Counted from the first letter of the stretch, positions 14,460 through 23,759 are shown. The stretch is DNA of 64,000 nt from Betaproteobacteria bacterium SCN2 (GCA_008923285.1 WBSG01000007.1:62001-126000), one strand, 5' to 3'. The notes: generated by a model not told the origin, from the sequence alone. Made by a program: numbers and translations.

Positions 14460-17296
14460 GCCGCCAACGTCTCGTTCAATTCTTCAATGATTGCGTCCAA
14501 CTTGTCACCGAACAGTTGATATACCTTGCCGAGCCCGCCCTTCTGATTGAACGGCGCAAACTCGAAGTCGTCTGGCTCGATTTGCAGGTTCGCGGCGATG
14601 TGTTTGTAGATTTCCGTTAACCACCAAAGTTGTTCGTCGCTGAAGGTCTGCCCGGCGCTCTGTTGGTGGCCAAGCCATGCTTTGAAGTTGGCCTCAACCC
14701 GCTCCGGGTAGGGAATGAGTTCATTACTTTGGTCGATCGCGTGCCGCACAACCGAGATGAGGTCGGTCAAGATCAAGTGTTCGCGTACGCCCGCTTGGCG
14801 TGATTCATCCAGCTTCGCGTACGCCTGCCAGAGGGCTGCTGTTACTTCGGTGTCCCACTCCTTGTCACCGCGGTACCAGCTCAGTTCCTGAATGTTTTGC
14901 GAAACGGCGTCGGCTAGCTCCCTAAGCTGCGACAACTCCAGGCGTGCCTTGTATGGCCGGCTGTAGAGAATTTGCAGCGCGGTGATTTCGTCTTTGTGCG
15001 TCTCGATGAAGTCCTTGAACGACTTCGTCAGGTCACGCGCCTTGGCTTCGGTGAAGCCTGCGAAGATAACGTGGTCGGGGCTGACGGTGTCGATGACGAC
15101 TTCGTTTTTCTTTTTGATGGTGTCGATGGTTTCGCGCAGCTTGGGCTCAAAGAAGGGTTTGATGGCTTCCTGGATGACCTTGTGCCGGGCGGCGGCCAGG
15201 GTTGATTCCGGGATGGGCTGGTCGTCGCCGGGGGCAATGCCCAAGTCCACCTTGGCTTGTTCGATATGCCGGTCCGGGTCGAGGGCGGCGATGATGCGGT
15301 GGCTGAGTTGCTTGACGCCCAGGCCGCCGGATATGGCGCGGATTTGCTGGTCGTCTTCCGCGCTCATGCGGTGTTCCATGCGGGCCAATCTTCCTGCAAG
15401 CGACGAGAGCACGTCGTCTTCGGTGTTGCCAAAGGCGACGGCCTGCATGAGCTTTTCGAAGCTGACGGTGGGCTTCTGCTCCATGGGGCGGGAGTCGGTC
15501 TTGTCCTGCTCGCAGACGCCGACGGCATCGACGATGACGAAGTGGTCCTTGGCCTTGGCGTCGGGGGTGACGCTTTGCAGGTCGTCGGGCTTGATGACGC
15601 GCACGCCGCGGCCTTTCATCTGCTCGAAGAAGGCGCGGGATTTGACGGCGCGCATGAACATGACGACTTCCACCGCCTTGATGTCGGTGCCGGTGGCGAT
15701 CATGTCCACGGTGACGGCAACCCTGGGCATGGGGCTGGTGCGGAATTCGTTGATGAGGTCCTTGGGCTTGGCGCCGGTGGTGCGGTAGGTGATCTTCTGG
15801 GCGAAGTCGTTACCCTTGCCGAATTCCTCGCGCACGATTTCGACGATGTTTTCGGCATGGGCGTCGTCCTTGGCGAAGATGAGGGTCTTGGGCACCCACT
15901 CGCGGCCGGGGAAGATTTCGGTGAACAGCTTGTCGCGGTAGGTCTGGATGATCTTGCGGATCTGGTCCGGGGCGACTACGTCGCGGTCGAGCTGGTTGGG
16001 GTCGTAGCTGAAGTCGTCGTCGAGCTGTTCCCAGCGCTTCTTGCGGGTGTCGCGCTCCATGACCTGCACGGCGTAGCCGGACTCCACCTTGGAGCCTTGT
16101 TCGGTGATGGCGGTGCGGATGCGGTAGACGTCATAGTTGACGTTGACGCCGTCGGCCACGGCCATTTCGTGGTTGTATTCCATCACCAGGTTCTGGTTGA
16201 AGAAGCCGAAGGTCTGCTTGCTGGGCGTGGCGGTGAGGCCGATGAGGTAGGCGTCGAAGTACTCCAGTACCTGCGCCCAGAGGTTGTAGATGGAGCGGTG
16301 ACATTCGTCGGTGACGATAATGTCGAAGCTCTCGATGGGGATGGCCGGGTTGTATTCGATGGGCTCGGGCTGTTTGAACAGGCCGCCGAGTTGGTCGACG
16401 GATTCTTCTTCGAGTTCGGGGTCGAGGGGCTTGCCCTTGAGCATGGAGAACATGCGCTGGATGGTGCAGATGCAGACCCGCGCGGTGGTGTCGAGGGTAT
16501 TACCTTGCAGGCGCTGGACGATGTATTCCTCGGTGAACTTGTAGTTGTTGTAGGGCGAGGCGTATTGCTGGAATTCCTTGAGCGTCTGATCGCCGAGGTT
16601 GCCGCGGTCGACCAGGAACAGCACACGCCGGGCGCCGGCGAACTTGATGAGTCGGTAGATGAAGCTGATGGCGGTGAAGGTCTTGCCCGAGCCGGTGGCC
16701 ATTTGGATCAGAGCGCGGGGGCGGTTTTCCTTCAGGGATTGTTCGAGGTTGCGAATGGCCTGGACCTGGGCGGGCCAGAGGCCTTCTTCCTTGAGCGGCG
16801 GCATGGATTGCAGCTTGGCGAGGAAGGTGGCGGAGGGTTGGGCAGCTTCCTTCTCAGCTAGATCGCTAGCTTTGCTGTAGGCCAGCCACTCGGCCAGCAG
16901 ATCGGGCTTGTGGAAGGCAAACACGGGGCGGGAACGCGGGTTTGGATCGAGGCCGTTGGTGAAGCGGGTTTCCACGCCGGTGGATTGGTAGGCGAACGGC
17001 AGCGGGTTGCTCCAGCGCGGAAGACCAGAAGGCAGACCTTTGGTGTATTTGTCAGACTGCGATTCGACGCCGGTGAGGGTGACGCCCTCTTTCTTGGCTT
17101 CGATCACGCCAGCAGCTTTGCCGTCGATGTAGAGCAGGTAATCGGCGAAGCCGTAGCCGGGGAGCGGGAATTCGCGAATCGCCACGCCGCGTGCCGCGTG
17201 GATGTTGGAATTAGATACGTCGCACACATGCCAGCCCGCCGCTTTTAGCAGCGCGTCAATATTTGATCTGGCTTGCTGTTCCGGCAATGGAACCAA
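14456..17296 (-). CDS. hsdR: Type I restriction enzyme motor/nuclease subunit R
   Basis: 946-residue DNA translocase and endonuclease. The N-terminal nuclease domain has D52 (FADYLLY) and E66-A-K68 (VIEAKK). The SF2 motor has Walker A TGSGKTF (about 201-207), the DECH box TDECHRSIYN, and TATPSKQT. Later motifs include TVDMIATGTDIKAVE and MKGRGVRV. A C-terminal helical domain (about 780-946) probably contacts the methylase core. It is the first gene of the operon; its start at 17296 faces repeat cluster D, so the operon promoter must lie in the 255-bp gap upstream. Confidence 0.95.
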   Translation of the reverse strand: MVPLPEQQARSNIDALLKAAGWHVCDVSNSNIHAARGVAIREFPLPGYGFADYLLYIDGKAAGVIEAKKEGVTLTGVESQSDKYTKGLPSGLPRWSNPLPFAYQSTGVETRFTNGLDPNPRSRPVFAFHKPDLLAEWLAYSKASDLAEKEAAQPSATFLAKLQSMPPLKEEGLWPAQVQAIRNLEQSLKENRPRALIQMATGSGKTFTAISFIYRLIKFAGARRVLFLVDRGNLGDQTLKEFQQYASPYNNYKFTEEYIVQRLQGNTLDTTARVCICTIQRMFSMLKGKPLDPELEEESVDQLGGLFKQPEPIEYNPAIPIESFDIIVTDECHRSIYNLWAQVLEYFDAYLIGLTATPSKQTFGFFNQNLVMEYNHEMAVADGVNVNYDVYRIRTAITEQGSKVESGYAVQVMERDTRKKRWEQLDDDFSYDPNQLDRDVVAPDQIRKIIQTYRDKLFTEIFPGREWVPKTLIFAKDDAHAENIVEIVREEFGKGNDFAQKITYRTTGAKPKDLINEFRTSPMPRVAVTVDMIATGTDIKAVEVVMFMRAVKSRAFFEQMKGRGVRVIKPDDLQSVTPDAKAKDHFVIVDAVGVCEQDKTDSRPMEQKPTVSFEKLMQAVAFGNTEDDVLSSLAGRLARMEHRMSAEDDQQIRAISGGLGVKQLSHRIIAALDPDRHIEQAKVDLGIAPGDDQPIPESTLAAARHKVIQEAIKPFFEPKLRETIDTIKKKNEVVIDTVSPDHVIFAGFTEAKARDLTKSFKDFIETHKDEITALQILYSRPYKARLELSQLRELADAVSQNIQELSWYRGDKEWDTEVTAALWQAYAKLDESRQAGVREHLILTDLISVVRHAIDQSNELIPYPERVEANFKAWLGHQQSAGQTFSDEQLWWLTEIYKHIAANLQIEPDDFEFAPFNQKGGLGKVYQLFGDKLDAIIEELNETLAA

Positions 17297-17400
17297 GATG
17301 CCCCCTTATTGGTGTTATGAGCCGGATTTTCGCATGATCGGGTCGGATAGGGTACCCGTTGGGCACCAGATGAAGCTTGGTTAAAGAGTGGCGCGGCGGG

Positions 17401-17550
17401 GCCTGGTTTAACTGGATCGCCACGGGCCTGCGGTCCTCGCGATGACGGTAAACCTTGGATTGGCGCGCCGGCTATGCCTCCTCGCAATGACGGAGGATGG
17501 TTAGGCCTTATCTAACTGGATTGCTTCGTCACTGCGTTCCTCGCAATGAC
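17401..17550. repeat. GTCATTGCGAG-type palindromic repeats (cluster D)
   Basis: Two units in the 255-bp gap between the hsdR start and the end of the DnaQ/GIY-YIG gene, seen here as complements (ACTGGATCGCCACGGG...CTCGCGATGAC and ACTGGATTGCTTCGTC...CTCGCAATGAC), with a degraded unit between them. The rest of the gap (17297-17400) must contain the hsdR promoter, but no clear -35/-10 pair is visible. Confidence 0.8.
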
Positions 17551-17551
17551 G

Positions 17552-18976
17552 CTAGAGCTTGCGAATATCCCTCCCCTTCTTCCCCATCTGCGCCTTCAGC
17601 AGCTTGTAAGTGTCGAGGTCGAAGGGTTTGCACTCTGTGGATTGCAGCAGCTGGTGCAGGTCGGTTTCGCTTTGGGCGGTGCCGAGGTAGCGCCAGGCGT
17701 CGATGAGGTGAATGTCTTCGCGGCCCTGGAATTCGTTTTTTTCGACGATGCCGACGGGGCCTTTGTAGGGCCAGGGCTTGATGCGCAGTTTGGACAGCGC
17801 GGTCATCAGGCGCGCGCTGTGGGCGCCGATGGCTTCCTTGCCGCAGCAGGCGCCCTTGCACTGCTTGAGCTGGCGGGCGAAGCAGGGCTGGCCTGGGCGG
17901 GCGGTCTTTTCCAGGCCGAGCACGGCGGGGCACAGCTGGTAGGCCTCGGCCAGGCTCTTCAGGGTGTTGGTGGCTTCGCGCTTGCTGGCGAAGAGGCCGT
18001 AGAGTTCCTGGGGCTTGCCGGGGTCGACACCCCCGCCGAAGGCGGCATCAAGCTCTTCGCCCATGACCAGGCGCGGGCGGTAGTCGCCGGGGGCATGTTC
18101 CATCAGTTGCCAGGAGCAGAGTTCTCCGGATTGGCGCAGGCGGCGGTTGTGCACGGGCTGGCGTTGCTTGACCAGGCGCGATTCCAGCAGCAGGGCGCCG
18201 AGTTCGCCGGCGGTTTCGATCCAGTCGATGCGGCGGATGTCGTGGGTGATGCGCAGCTCGCGGTTTTCGCTCTTGCCGGCGGCAAAGTAGGACAGTACGC
18301 GGCTCCTCAGGTTGACGCTTTTGCCCACGTAGAGCAGGGCGTTGTTTTCGCCATAAAAGAGGTAGACGCCTGGCGACTCGGGCACGTCATCGAGGGCGTC
18401 CGATGGCAGCTGAGGCGGCAGGCTGGGGCGTTTCAATTGTTGGGAGACGGCATCGAGCAGATGCTGGGCGTCGAGTTCGCGGCGCAGGGTCTGCCAGAAC
18501 TGCCAGATGAGGTCGGCGTCGGCCAGCGCGCGGTGGCGGTCGTTGGCGACGAGGCTGTGGCGCGCGATCAGGCTGTCGAGGTTGTGCTTGGGGTGTTCGG
18601 GGAAGAGCGCGCGCGACAGGCGCACGGTGCATAGCACGTCGGCCTGGAAGCCGATGCCCAATCTTCTGAATTCCTGGCGCACGAAGCCGTAGTCGAAGCG
18701 CGCGTTGTGCGCCACGAAGAGCCGCCCCTTGAGGCGGGCTTTCAGCTCCTCGGCCACGGCCTCGAAGCTGGGGGCGCTGCTCACCATGTCGTTGCTGATG
18801 CCGGTCATGCGCTGGATGAACTCGGGAATGCTGCGCTGCGGGTTGACCAGGGTGCTCCAGCGGCTGACCTCGTCGCCGTCGATCTCGACGATGCCGATTT
18901 CGGTGATGCGGTCGTGCCCCGGGTTGGCGCCGGTGGTTTCGAGGTCGATGAAGGCGATGCGGGAGGGGAACGTCAC
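17552..18976 (-). CDS. DnaQ-type 3'-5' exonuclease fused to a GIY-YIG endonuclease domain
   Basis: About 474 residues from a GTG at 18976; longer readings run through repeat DNA. The N-terminal DEDD exonuclease of the Pol III epsilon type has FIDLETTG (about 9-16), HNARFDYGFV (about 90-99) and the HRALADADL block (about 145-153). It is joined to a UvrC-like GIY-YIG domain (SPGVYLFYGENNALLYVGKS, about 205-224) and ends with a cysteine-containing tail (KQCKGACCGKEAIGAHS). This two-domain family resembles Cho/UvrC-type repair nucleases and is thought to act on damaged or branched DNA. It is a single gene flanked on both sides by repeats. Confidence 0.85.
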   Translation of the reverse strand: MTFPSRIAFIDLETTGANPGHDRITEIGIVEIDGDEVSRWSTLVNPQRSIPEFIQRMTGISNDMVSSAPSFEAVAEELKARLKGRLFVAHNARFDYGFVRQEFRRLGIGFQADVLCTVRLSRALFPEHPKHNLDSLIARHSLVANDRHRALADADLIWQFWQTLRRELDAQHLLDAVSQQLKRPSLPPQLPSDALDDVPESPGVYLFYGENNALLYVGKSVNLRSRVLSYFAAGKSENRELRITHDIRRIDWIETAGELGALLLESRLVKQRQPVHNRRLRQSGELCSWQLMEHAPGDYRPRLVMGEELDAAFGGGVDPGKPQELYGLFASKREATNTLKSLAEAYQLCPAVLGLEKTARPGQPCFARQLKQCKGACCGKEAIGAHSARLMTALSKLRIKPWPYKGPVGIVEKNEFQGREDIHLIDAWRYLGTAQSETDLHQLLQSTECKPFDLDTYKLLKAQMGKKGRDIRKL

Positions 18977-18979
18977 GGC

Positions 18980-19060
18980 AGATTCAAGATGCAAGGTAAG
19001 GCAAGGATGGGACTCGGTTTCCGAGGGACAAGTTTCAGGATTCAAGGGGCAAGATGCAAG
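18980..19060. repeat. CAAG-rich tract, probable degenerate member of the second repeat family
   Basis: Stretches such as GATTCAAGATGCAAGG and GATTCAAGGGGCAAGATGCAAGG recur here and resemble the arms of the inverted repeats at 26.2 and 48.8 kb. No complete hairpin core is present. Confidence 0.45.
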
Positions 19061-19070
19061 GGGTGGCTGG

Positions 19071-19230
19071 GCCTTGATTGACTGGATCGCCACGGGCCTG
19101 CGGCCCTCGCGATGACGGTCCTCCCCCCTCCGTCATTGCGAGGAGACGAAGACGACGTGGCAATCCAGTTAGTGAGGCTTAGCCTTGGTTGACTGGACTG
19201 CCGCGTCACTTCGTTCCTCGCAGTGACGGC
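19071..19230. repeat. GTCATTGCGAG-type palindromic repeats (cluster E)
   Basis: One complement half unit (ACTGGATCGCCACGG...CTCGCGATGAC) followed by a complete hairpin unit (GTCATTGCGAGGAGACG ... CTCGCAGTGAC) with an AGGCTTAGCCT centre. It fills the gap between the nuclease gene and the small ORF downstream of cfa. Confidence 0.82.
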
Positions 19231-19235
19231 AACGC

Positions 19236-19457
19236 TTATTCGGCCATATCCGCCAGCCGGATCAGGGTGGCGTGGCAATCCTCGGGCGGCGCGGTCTGGC
19301 CCAGGCGCTGGATGCGCCCGACTTCGTTCTCGTACCAGCCGTTGTGCATTTCGTTGGGGTGGGCTTCGTAGGCCCACCAGGTGCCGTCGGCGTCCTGGGC
19401 GAGGAACTCGACCCAGGGCGGGATGCGGTCCCTGGGCCAGGGCGGGGCCTCGCTCAT
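19236..19457 (-). CDS. Small conserved-looking protein downstream of cfa
   Basis: 73-residue soluble protein, not recognised. It is rich in tryptophan and acidic residues (PPWPRDRIPPWVEFLAQD, then TWWAYEAHPNEMHNGWYEN). The ATG at 19457 overlaps the cfa stop by 4 bp, which suggests translational coupling and a shared transcript. Function unknown; a role tied to membrane lipid modification is only a guess from position. Confidence 0.6.
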   Translation of the reverse strand: MSEAPPWPRDRIPPWVEFLAQDADGTWWAYEAHPNEMHNGWYENEVGRIQRLGQTAPPEDCHATLIRLADMAE

Positions 19458-20659
19458 TTGCCGGCGTAGATGTAGTCGCGCGAGTACGGATAGTTGGGCT
19501 GCTGGCCGCCGATGGCCTTGCCGGCCAGCACCTGCCACAGTTCCAGCCAGCCGTTGTCGAAGGCGTAGGCGGAGCCGGCCATGTAGATGCGCCAGATGCG
19601 GTATTTCTTCTCGCCGATGAGCTTGCGCGCGATTTCGTCATTGGCTTCCAGGCGGTTGACCCACTCCCACAGGGTGCGGCCGTAGTGCGGGCGCAGGTTC
19701 TCGGCGTCCAGGCATTCGAGCCCGCCGGCGCGGGCGTGGTGCAGCACTTCGGAGGAATGCGGCAGTTCGCCGCCGGGGAAGACGTAGTCGTCGACGAATT
19801 CGGAAATGCCGCTGCCGAGCCCCTGCGATTGCAGCGCGGCGGAGGTGATGCCGTGGTTCATGACCAGGCCGCCCGGCTTGAGAAGGTCGTGGATCTTGCC
19901 GAAATAGGCGGTGAGGTTGTTGCGCCCCACGTGCTCGAACATGCCGACGCTGGCGATCTTGTCGAACACGCCGGATTCGGGCACGTCGCGGTAGTCCATG
20001 AGCCGCACTTCGACGCGGCCTTCGAGCCCGCGCTTCCTGATTTCCTGCTGGACGTGGTCGTGCTGGTTGTCCGACAGCGTGATGCCGACGGCGTTGACGC
20101 CGTAGTGCTCGGCCGCCCACAGGACGAGGCCGCCCCAGCCGCAGCCGATGTCGAGGAAGCGCTCGCCGGGCTTGAGCGCGAGTTTCCTGCAGATATGGTC
20201 GAGCTTGGCTTCCTGGGCCTGCTCCAGGGTCATGGCCGGGTCGCGGAAATAGGCGCAGGAATACACGCGGCGCGCGTCCAGCCACAGGCCGTAGAACTCG
20301 TTGGAGACGTCGTAGTGGTACTGGATGTTCTTGCGGTCGCGGCTGCGCGTGTGGCGCCACCACTTCCAGGATTCCGAGCCCTTCCTGTCGCGGCAGGCAT
20401 CGCCGTCGCACAGGCGGTCGCCCAGCGCGAGGATGTCCTGCGGATGGCCGTGGATGTCGAGGCCGCCCTCCACGTAGGCGCGGGCGAGCTTGCCGAGCGA
20501 GGGGTTGACGAGGGATTTGATGAGCCTGGGCTCGTTGATCCTGAGCCTGACCTTGGGCGCCGTCTGGTCGCCCGCCTCCAGGCCGTTCCACAGCGTGACA
20601 TGAACCGGCAGGCCTTCGATGCGTGCCTGCAGCTGCTTGGTGAAAACCGACTCCAGCAT
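19454..20659 (-). CDS. cfa: Cyclopropane-fatty-acyl-phospholipid synthase
   Basis: 401-residue SAM-dependent methyltransferase that adds a methylene bridge to unsaturated acyl chains of membrane phospholipids. Characteristic blocks are NIQYHYDVSNEFYGLWLD (about 127-144), the SAM site FLDIGCGWGGL (about 180-190), GITLSDNQ, and SVGMFEHVG with the conserved FEHVG. The start is taken at the ATG at 20659, which has a GGGGGAAG ribosome site; an 18-residue upstream extension is possible but has no support. Usually induced at stationary phase or by membrane stress. The downstream small ORF overlaps it by 4 bp. Confidence 0.93.
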   Translation of the reverse strand: MLESVFTKQLQARIEGLPVHVTLWNGLEAGDQTAPKVRLRINEPRLIKSLVNPSLGKLARAYVEGGLDIHGHPQDILALGDRLCDGDACRDRKGSESWKWWRHTRSRDRKNIQYHYDVSNEFYGLWLDARRVYSCAYFRDPAMTLEQAQEAKLDHICRKLALKPGERFLDIGCGWGGLVLWAAEHYGVNAVGITLSDNQHDHVQQEIRKRGLEGRVEVRLMDYRDVPESGVFDKIASVGMFEHVGRNNLTAYFGKIHDLLKPGGLVMNHGITSAALQSQGLGSGISEFVDDYVFPGGELPHSSEVLHHARAGGLECLDAENLRPHYGRTLWEWVNRLEANDEIARKLIGEKKYRIWRIYMAGSAYAFDNGWLELWQVLAGKAIGGQQPNYPYSRDYIYAGK

Positions 20660-20811
20660 GTGCTTCCCCCTATCATTCAGGCCGCTCTTCGCCGGCCAGG
20701 ACGGCTGCAGCATTGCGCTGTCAGCCTGATATCAGGTACATCTGTCCATCAAGTTTTTTTAGTATAAGAAGGACTGCGCCGCCGGGGCAAGCGGATCGGG
20801 CTTGCCGCCGC

Positions 20812-21007
20812 GTCATCGCGAGGCCGCAGGCCGTGGCGATCTAGTTCAGCAGGCTGAGCCTGTTTAGACTGGACTGCCACGTCACTTCGCTCCTCGCAGT
20901 GACGGAACGTGGTCATCGCGAGGCCGCAGGCCGTGGCGATCCAGTCAAGCGAGGCCAAGCCTTGATTTGACTGAACTGCCGCGTCGGCTTCGCCTCCTCG
21001 CAGTGAC
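20812..21007. repeat. GTCATCGCGAG-type palindromic repeats (cluster F)
   Basis: Two nearly identical tandem hairpin units in the 360-bp gap between cfa and the DUF3501 gene. Each begins GTCATCGCGAGGCCGCAGG and ends CTCCTCGCAGTGAC or a close variant. The remaining part, 20660-20811, contains the cfa upstream region with an AT-rich patch at 20750-20770 and no gene. This is the last cluster of this family in the window. Confidence 0.85.
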
Positions 21008-21019
21008 GATCAAGCTTTC

Positions 21020-21601
21020 CTACTGCAGGTCGCCTGCCAGGCTGTCGCGCACGTTCTGCGGCACGACGGTTTCCTGCATGTACAGCGCATGGTCCACGCC
21101 CATGGAAATGGCGGTGCCGGACTTGGCGGCCTTGACCATCTCCGGCGTGAGTTCGAAGCGCAGGAAGTGCACGGAGGAGGTCTTCTCCTCGTTCTCGCGC
21201 TCGAGGTCCTCGTCAGCGATGGCGTGAACGCGGGCGAAATCCGCCACCTGTACCCACACGCGGTCCTCGATGCCCTTCAACTTGGCCAGCATGGCGCGGC
21301 GCTCGGCCTCGTCCGGGTACTCGATCATCATGGTCGCCTTCCAGTTGCTGCCGTCCGGCACCAGCGGGCCGTAGGCTTCCAGCTCGTCCAGGATGCCGGC
21401 TTCCTCGAAAGTCTTTTCGATGCGCAGCATTTCCTGGATCTGGTAGCGGATGGTGAGCTCGTCCTCGAACACCAGGGTCAGATGCCCGCCCAGGTGGACG
21501 AGGCGGTTCTTCTTGTGCGCCATGACCCTGGCGCGAAACTCCGGACGCGCCTTGGCGTAGGCTTCCAGCGACATGAGGGATTCGCGGGTGATCTGCGGCA
21601 T
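21020..21601 (-). CDS. DUF3501 family protein
   Basis: 193-residue soluble protein of the DUF3501 family, function unknown. Residues about 23-52 (RARVMAHKKNRLVHLGGHLTLVFEDELTI) and 56-70 (QEMLRIEKTFEEAGI) are the recognisable conserved part; the rest ends with KTSSVHFLRFELTPEMV and a C-terminal segment near DHALYMQETVVP. Genes of this family are commonly found beside rubrerythrin and a CCG-domain iron-sulfur protein, exactly as here, so a part in peroxide or iron-sulfur redox handling is inferred. It is the last gene of the four-gene cluster, 17 bp after the ferritin-like gene. Confidence 0.82.
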   Translation of the reverse strand: MPQITRESLMSLEAYAKARPEFRARVMAHKKNRLVHLGGHLTLVFEDELTIRYQIQEMLRIEKTFEEAGILDELEAYGPLVPDGSNWKATMMIEYPDEAERRAMLAKLKGIEDRVWVQVADFARVHAIADEDLERENEEKTSSVHFLRFELTPEMVKAAKSGTAISMGVDHALYMQETVVPQNVRDSLAGDLQ

Positions 21602-21618
21602 TTCCTGTTACTCCTTGC

Positions 21619-21915
21619 TTAGTCGTGATGCTGGCCGGTGATGGGGCCTTGCTTGAACAAACTGTCCTTCAGCTCGTGGTCGAACACGGGGTCGCGGCGG
21701 CGGATCCATTCCAGCACCATGGCGGCGTGCTCCTTTTCCTCGTCGCGGTTGTGCGCGAGGATGGCTTTCAGCTCCGGGTCGGAACAGGCGTCGACACGCT
21801 GGTTGTACCAGTCCACGGCTTCGAGTTCTTCCATCAGGGAAACGATGGCGCGATGCATGTCCATGGTTTCCTTGCTGAGTTTTTCGACGGGTTCGTGATA
21901 GCCCTCGTTGGACAT
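21619..21915 (-). CDS. Encapsulated-ferritin-like (EncFtn) protein
   Basis: 98-residue two-helix ferritin-like protein. It closely matches the encapsulated ferritin family: helix 1 MHRAIVSLMEELEAVDWYNQ with E29, E32, W36 and Y37, then a turn, then helix 2 ILAHNRDEEKEHAAMVLEWI with E59, E62 and H63, the residues that build the iron ferroxidase site at the subunit interface. These proteins oxidise ferrous iron and are normally packed in an encapsulin shell. No encapsulin gene is in the window, and the C terminus (GPITGQHHD) does not show the usual encapsulin-targeting peptide. The ATG at 21915 has a strong AAGGAG site. Confidence 0.82.
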   Translation of the reverse strand: MSNEGYHEPVEKLSKETMDMHRAIVSLMEELEAVDWYNQRVDACSDPELKAILAHNRDEEKEHAAMVLEWIRRRDPVFDHELKDSLFKQGPITGQHHD

Positions 21916-21925
21916 ATTTTTCTCC

Positions 21926-23254
21926 TTAAAGTCCGTAAGCGATGCGCACGAGCGTGAGCGGGTGCTGCTTCTCGGCGGTGGCGCCCTCGCCCATGCCCTG
22001 CAGGATGTGGCGGCCGGCGATGGCGCAGTCCGAGCTGATGTATTTCGGCTGCGCTTCATTTGCCAGCCTTGCCACCGGCTTCACGATCTTCATGGAGTTG
22101 TCGAAGTATTCGCGCTTCACGCCCCAGGTGCCGTCATGGCCCGAGCAGCGCTCGATGTTGGTGACTTCGGCGCCGGCCAATTGCAAGGCCTCCTTGGTCT
22201 TGGGGCCGACGTTCTGCACGCGCTGGTGGCAGGGCGCGTGGTAGGCGACCTTGCCGAGCGGGGTCTTGAAGTCGGTCCTGAGCAGGCCGTCGGCGTTGCG
22301 CGCCATCAGGTATTCGAACGGGTCCCACATGGCGGCCTTCACGGCCTGCACGTCGGCGTCGTCGGGGAACATCAGCGGCAGTTCCTGCTTGTACATCAGG
22401 GTGCAGGACGGCACGGCGGTGAGGATGGCGTAGCCTTCGCGCGCCAGCTTGGCGAGGTGCGGGATGTTGACGTTCTTCAGCTTCTCGACCTGGTCGAGGT
22501 CGCCTAATTCAAGTTTCGGCATGCCGCAGCAGGCTTCCTTTTCCACCAGCACCGCGGGCACTTCGTTGTGCTTGAGGATGGCCAGCAGGTCGTGGCCGAT
22601 GCCGGGCTCGTTGTAGTTGACGTAGCAGGTCGAGTAGATCGCCACCTTGCCGGGCGTGCGCTGGCCGTCCACCACCTTGAAGCTGCTGTCGGGGCGCGCG
22701 GTGGAACGGAACCTGGCGCTGTCGTAATGCGGCAGCTTGCGGTCCTGGTGGATGCCCATGACGCTGTCGATCATCTTGCGGATGGGCTTGACCTCGAGCG
22801 AGGCGTTCACCGCCTGCACCACGACGGGAATCGAGGCGAGCTTGCCCATGGCGTCGGTGGAGGACAGCAGCTTGTCGCGGAAGCCGACCTCGCCCTTCTT
22901 GAACTTGATGGCCTTGGCGCGCAGCATGGTGTGCGGGAAATCGAGGTTCCACGGGTGCGGCGGCACGTAGGGGCACTTGGTCATGTAGCACAGGTCGCAC
23001 AGGTAGCACTGGTCGACCACCTTCCAGTAGTCCTTCTTGTCGACGCCGTCGACTTCCATGGTGGAGGATTCGTCGACCAGGTCGAACAGGGTCGGGAAGG
23101 CGGTGCACAGCGAGATGCAGCGGCGGCAGCCGTGGCAGATGTCGTAGATGCGCTCGAGTTCGTGTTCGAGCTTGGCTTCATCGTAGAAGTCGGGGTTCTT
23201 CCAGTCCAGCGCGTGACGGGTGGGGGCTTCCAGGCTGCCTTCGCGGGTGCTCAT
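21926..23254 (-). CDS. Iron-sulfur, CCG-domain protein (HdrD/GlpC-like)
   Basis: 442-residue redox protein with two [4Fe-4S] motifs, [11 protein letters not shown] (about 40-50) and [13 protein letters not shown] (about 83-95), then two cysteine-rich CCG domains: one around [12 protein letters not shown] with EACCGMP (about 209-244), the other around YHAPCHQR with CSGHDGTWG (about 340-375). CCG domains bind non-cubane or [4Fe-4S] clusters in heterodisulfide reductase, GlpC and lactate oxidase subunits. There is no flavin partner nearby. Placed between rubrerythrin and the ferritin-like gene, it probably passes electrons in peroxide or iron metabolism. An intercistronic hairpin precedes it. 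Confidence 0.88.
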   Translation of the reverse strand: MSTREGSLEAPTRHALDWKNPDFYDEAKLEHELERIYDICHGCRRCISLCTAFPTLFDLVDESSTMEVDGVDKKDYWKVVDQCYLCDLCYMTKCPYVPPHPWNLDFPHTMLRAKAIKFKKGEVGFRDKLLSSTDAMGKLASIPVVVQAVNASLEVKPIRKMIDSVMGIHQDRKLPHYDSARFRSTARPDSSFKVVDGQRTPGKVAIYSTCYVNYNEPGIGHDLLAILKHNEVPAVLVEKEACCGMPKLELGDLDQVEKLKNVNIPHLAKLAREGYAILTAVPSCTLMYKQELPLMFPDDADVQAVKAAMWDPFEYLMARNADGLLRTDFKTPLGKVAYHAPCHQRVQNVGPKTKEALQLAGAEVTNIERCSGHDGTWGVKREYFDNSMKIVKPVARLANEAQPKYISSDCAIAGRHILQGMGEGATAEKQHPLTLVRIAYGL

Positions 23255-23295
23255 GTTTTCCTCTCTGTGTTATGGACGTTGCCAAGCGGTCTGCA

Positions 23296-23319
23296 TGCCG
23301 GGCTGCAAGCAACCCGGCA
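23296..23319 (-). other. Intercistronic hairpin between rubrerythrin and the iron-sulfur gene
   Basis: Inverted repeat TGCCGGG (23296-23302) / CCCGGCA (23313-23319) with a 10-nt loop, lying between the rubrerythrin stop and the next start. It has no T-tract, so it is more likely an mRNA-stabilising or partially terminating element that would favour rubrerythrin over the downstream genes. Confidence 0.5.
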
Positions 23320-23336
23320 CACGCACAGCTCAGCGA

Positions 23337-23759
<423 letters not shown>

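Noticed and set aside
15257-16861. 534-residue plus-strand open frame opposite hsdR
   Set aside because: It is a GC-rich shadow of hsdR, with low-complexity GDG/VDD composition and no family motif, while the opposite strand has all SF2 translocase motifs.
3284-17400. Defence island as one integrative element with matching ends
   Set aside because: The tRNA-Glu fragment has no matching copy near 17.3 kb and no integrase is present, so an element boundary cannot be supported.
17552-19093. Long N-terminal extension of the DnaQ/GIY-YIG protein
   Set aside because: The extension is encoded by dispersed-repeat and CAAG-rich DNA; the domain starts just after the GTG at 18976.
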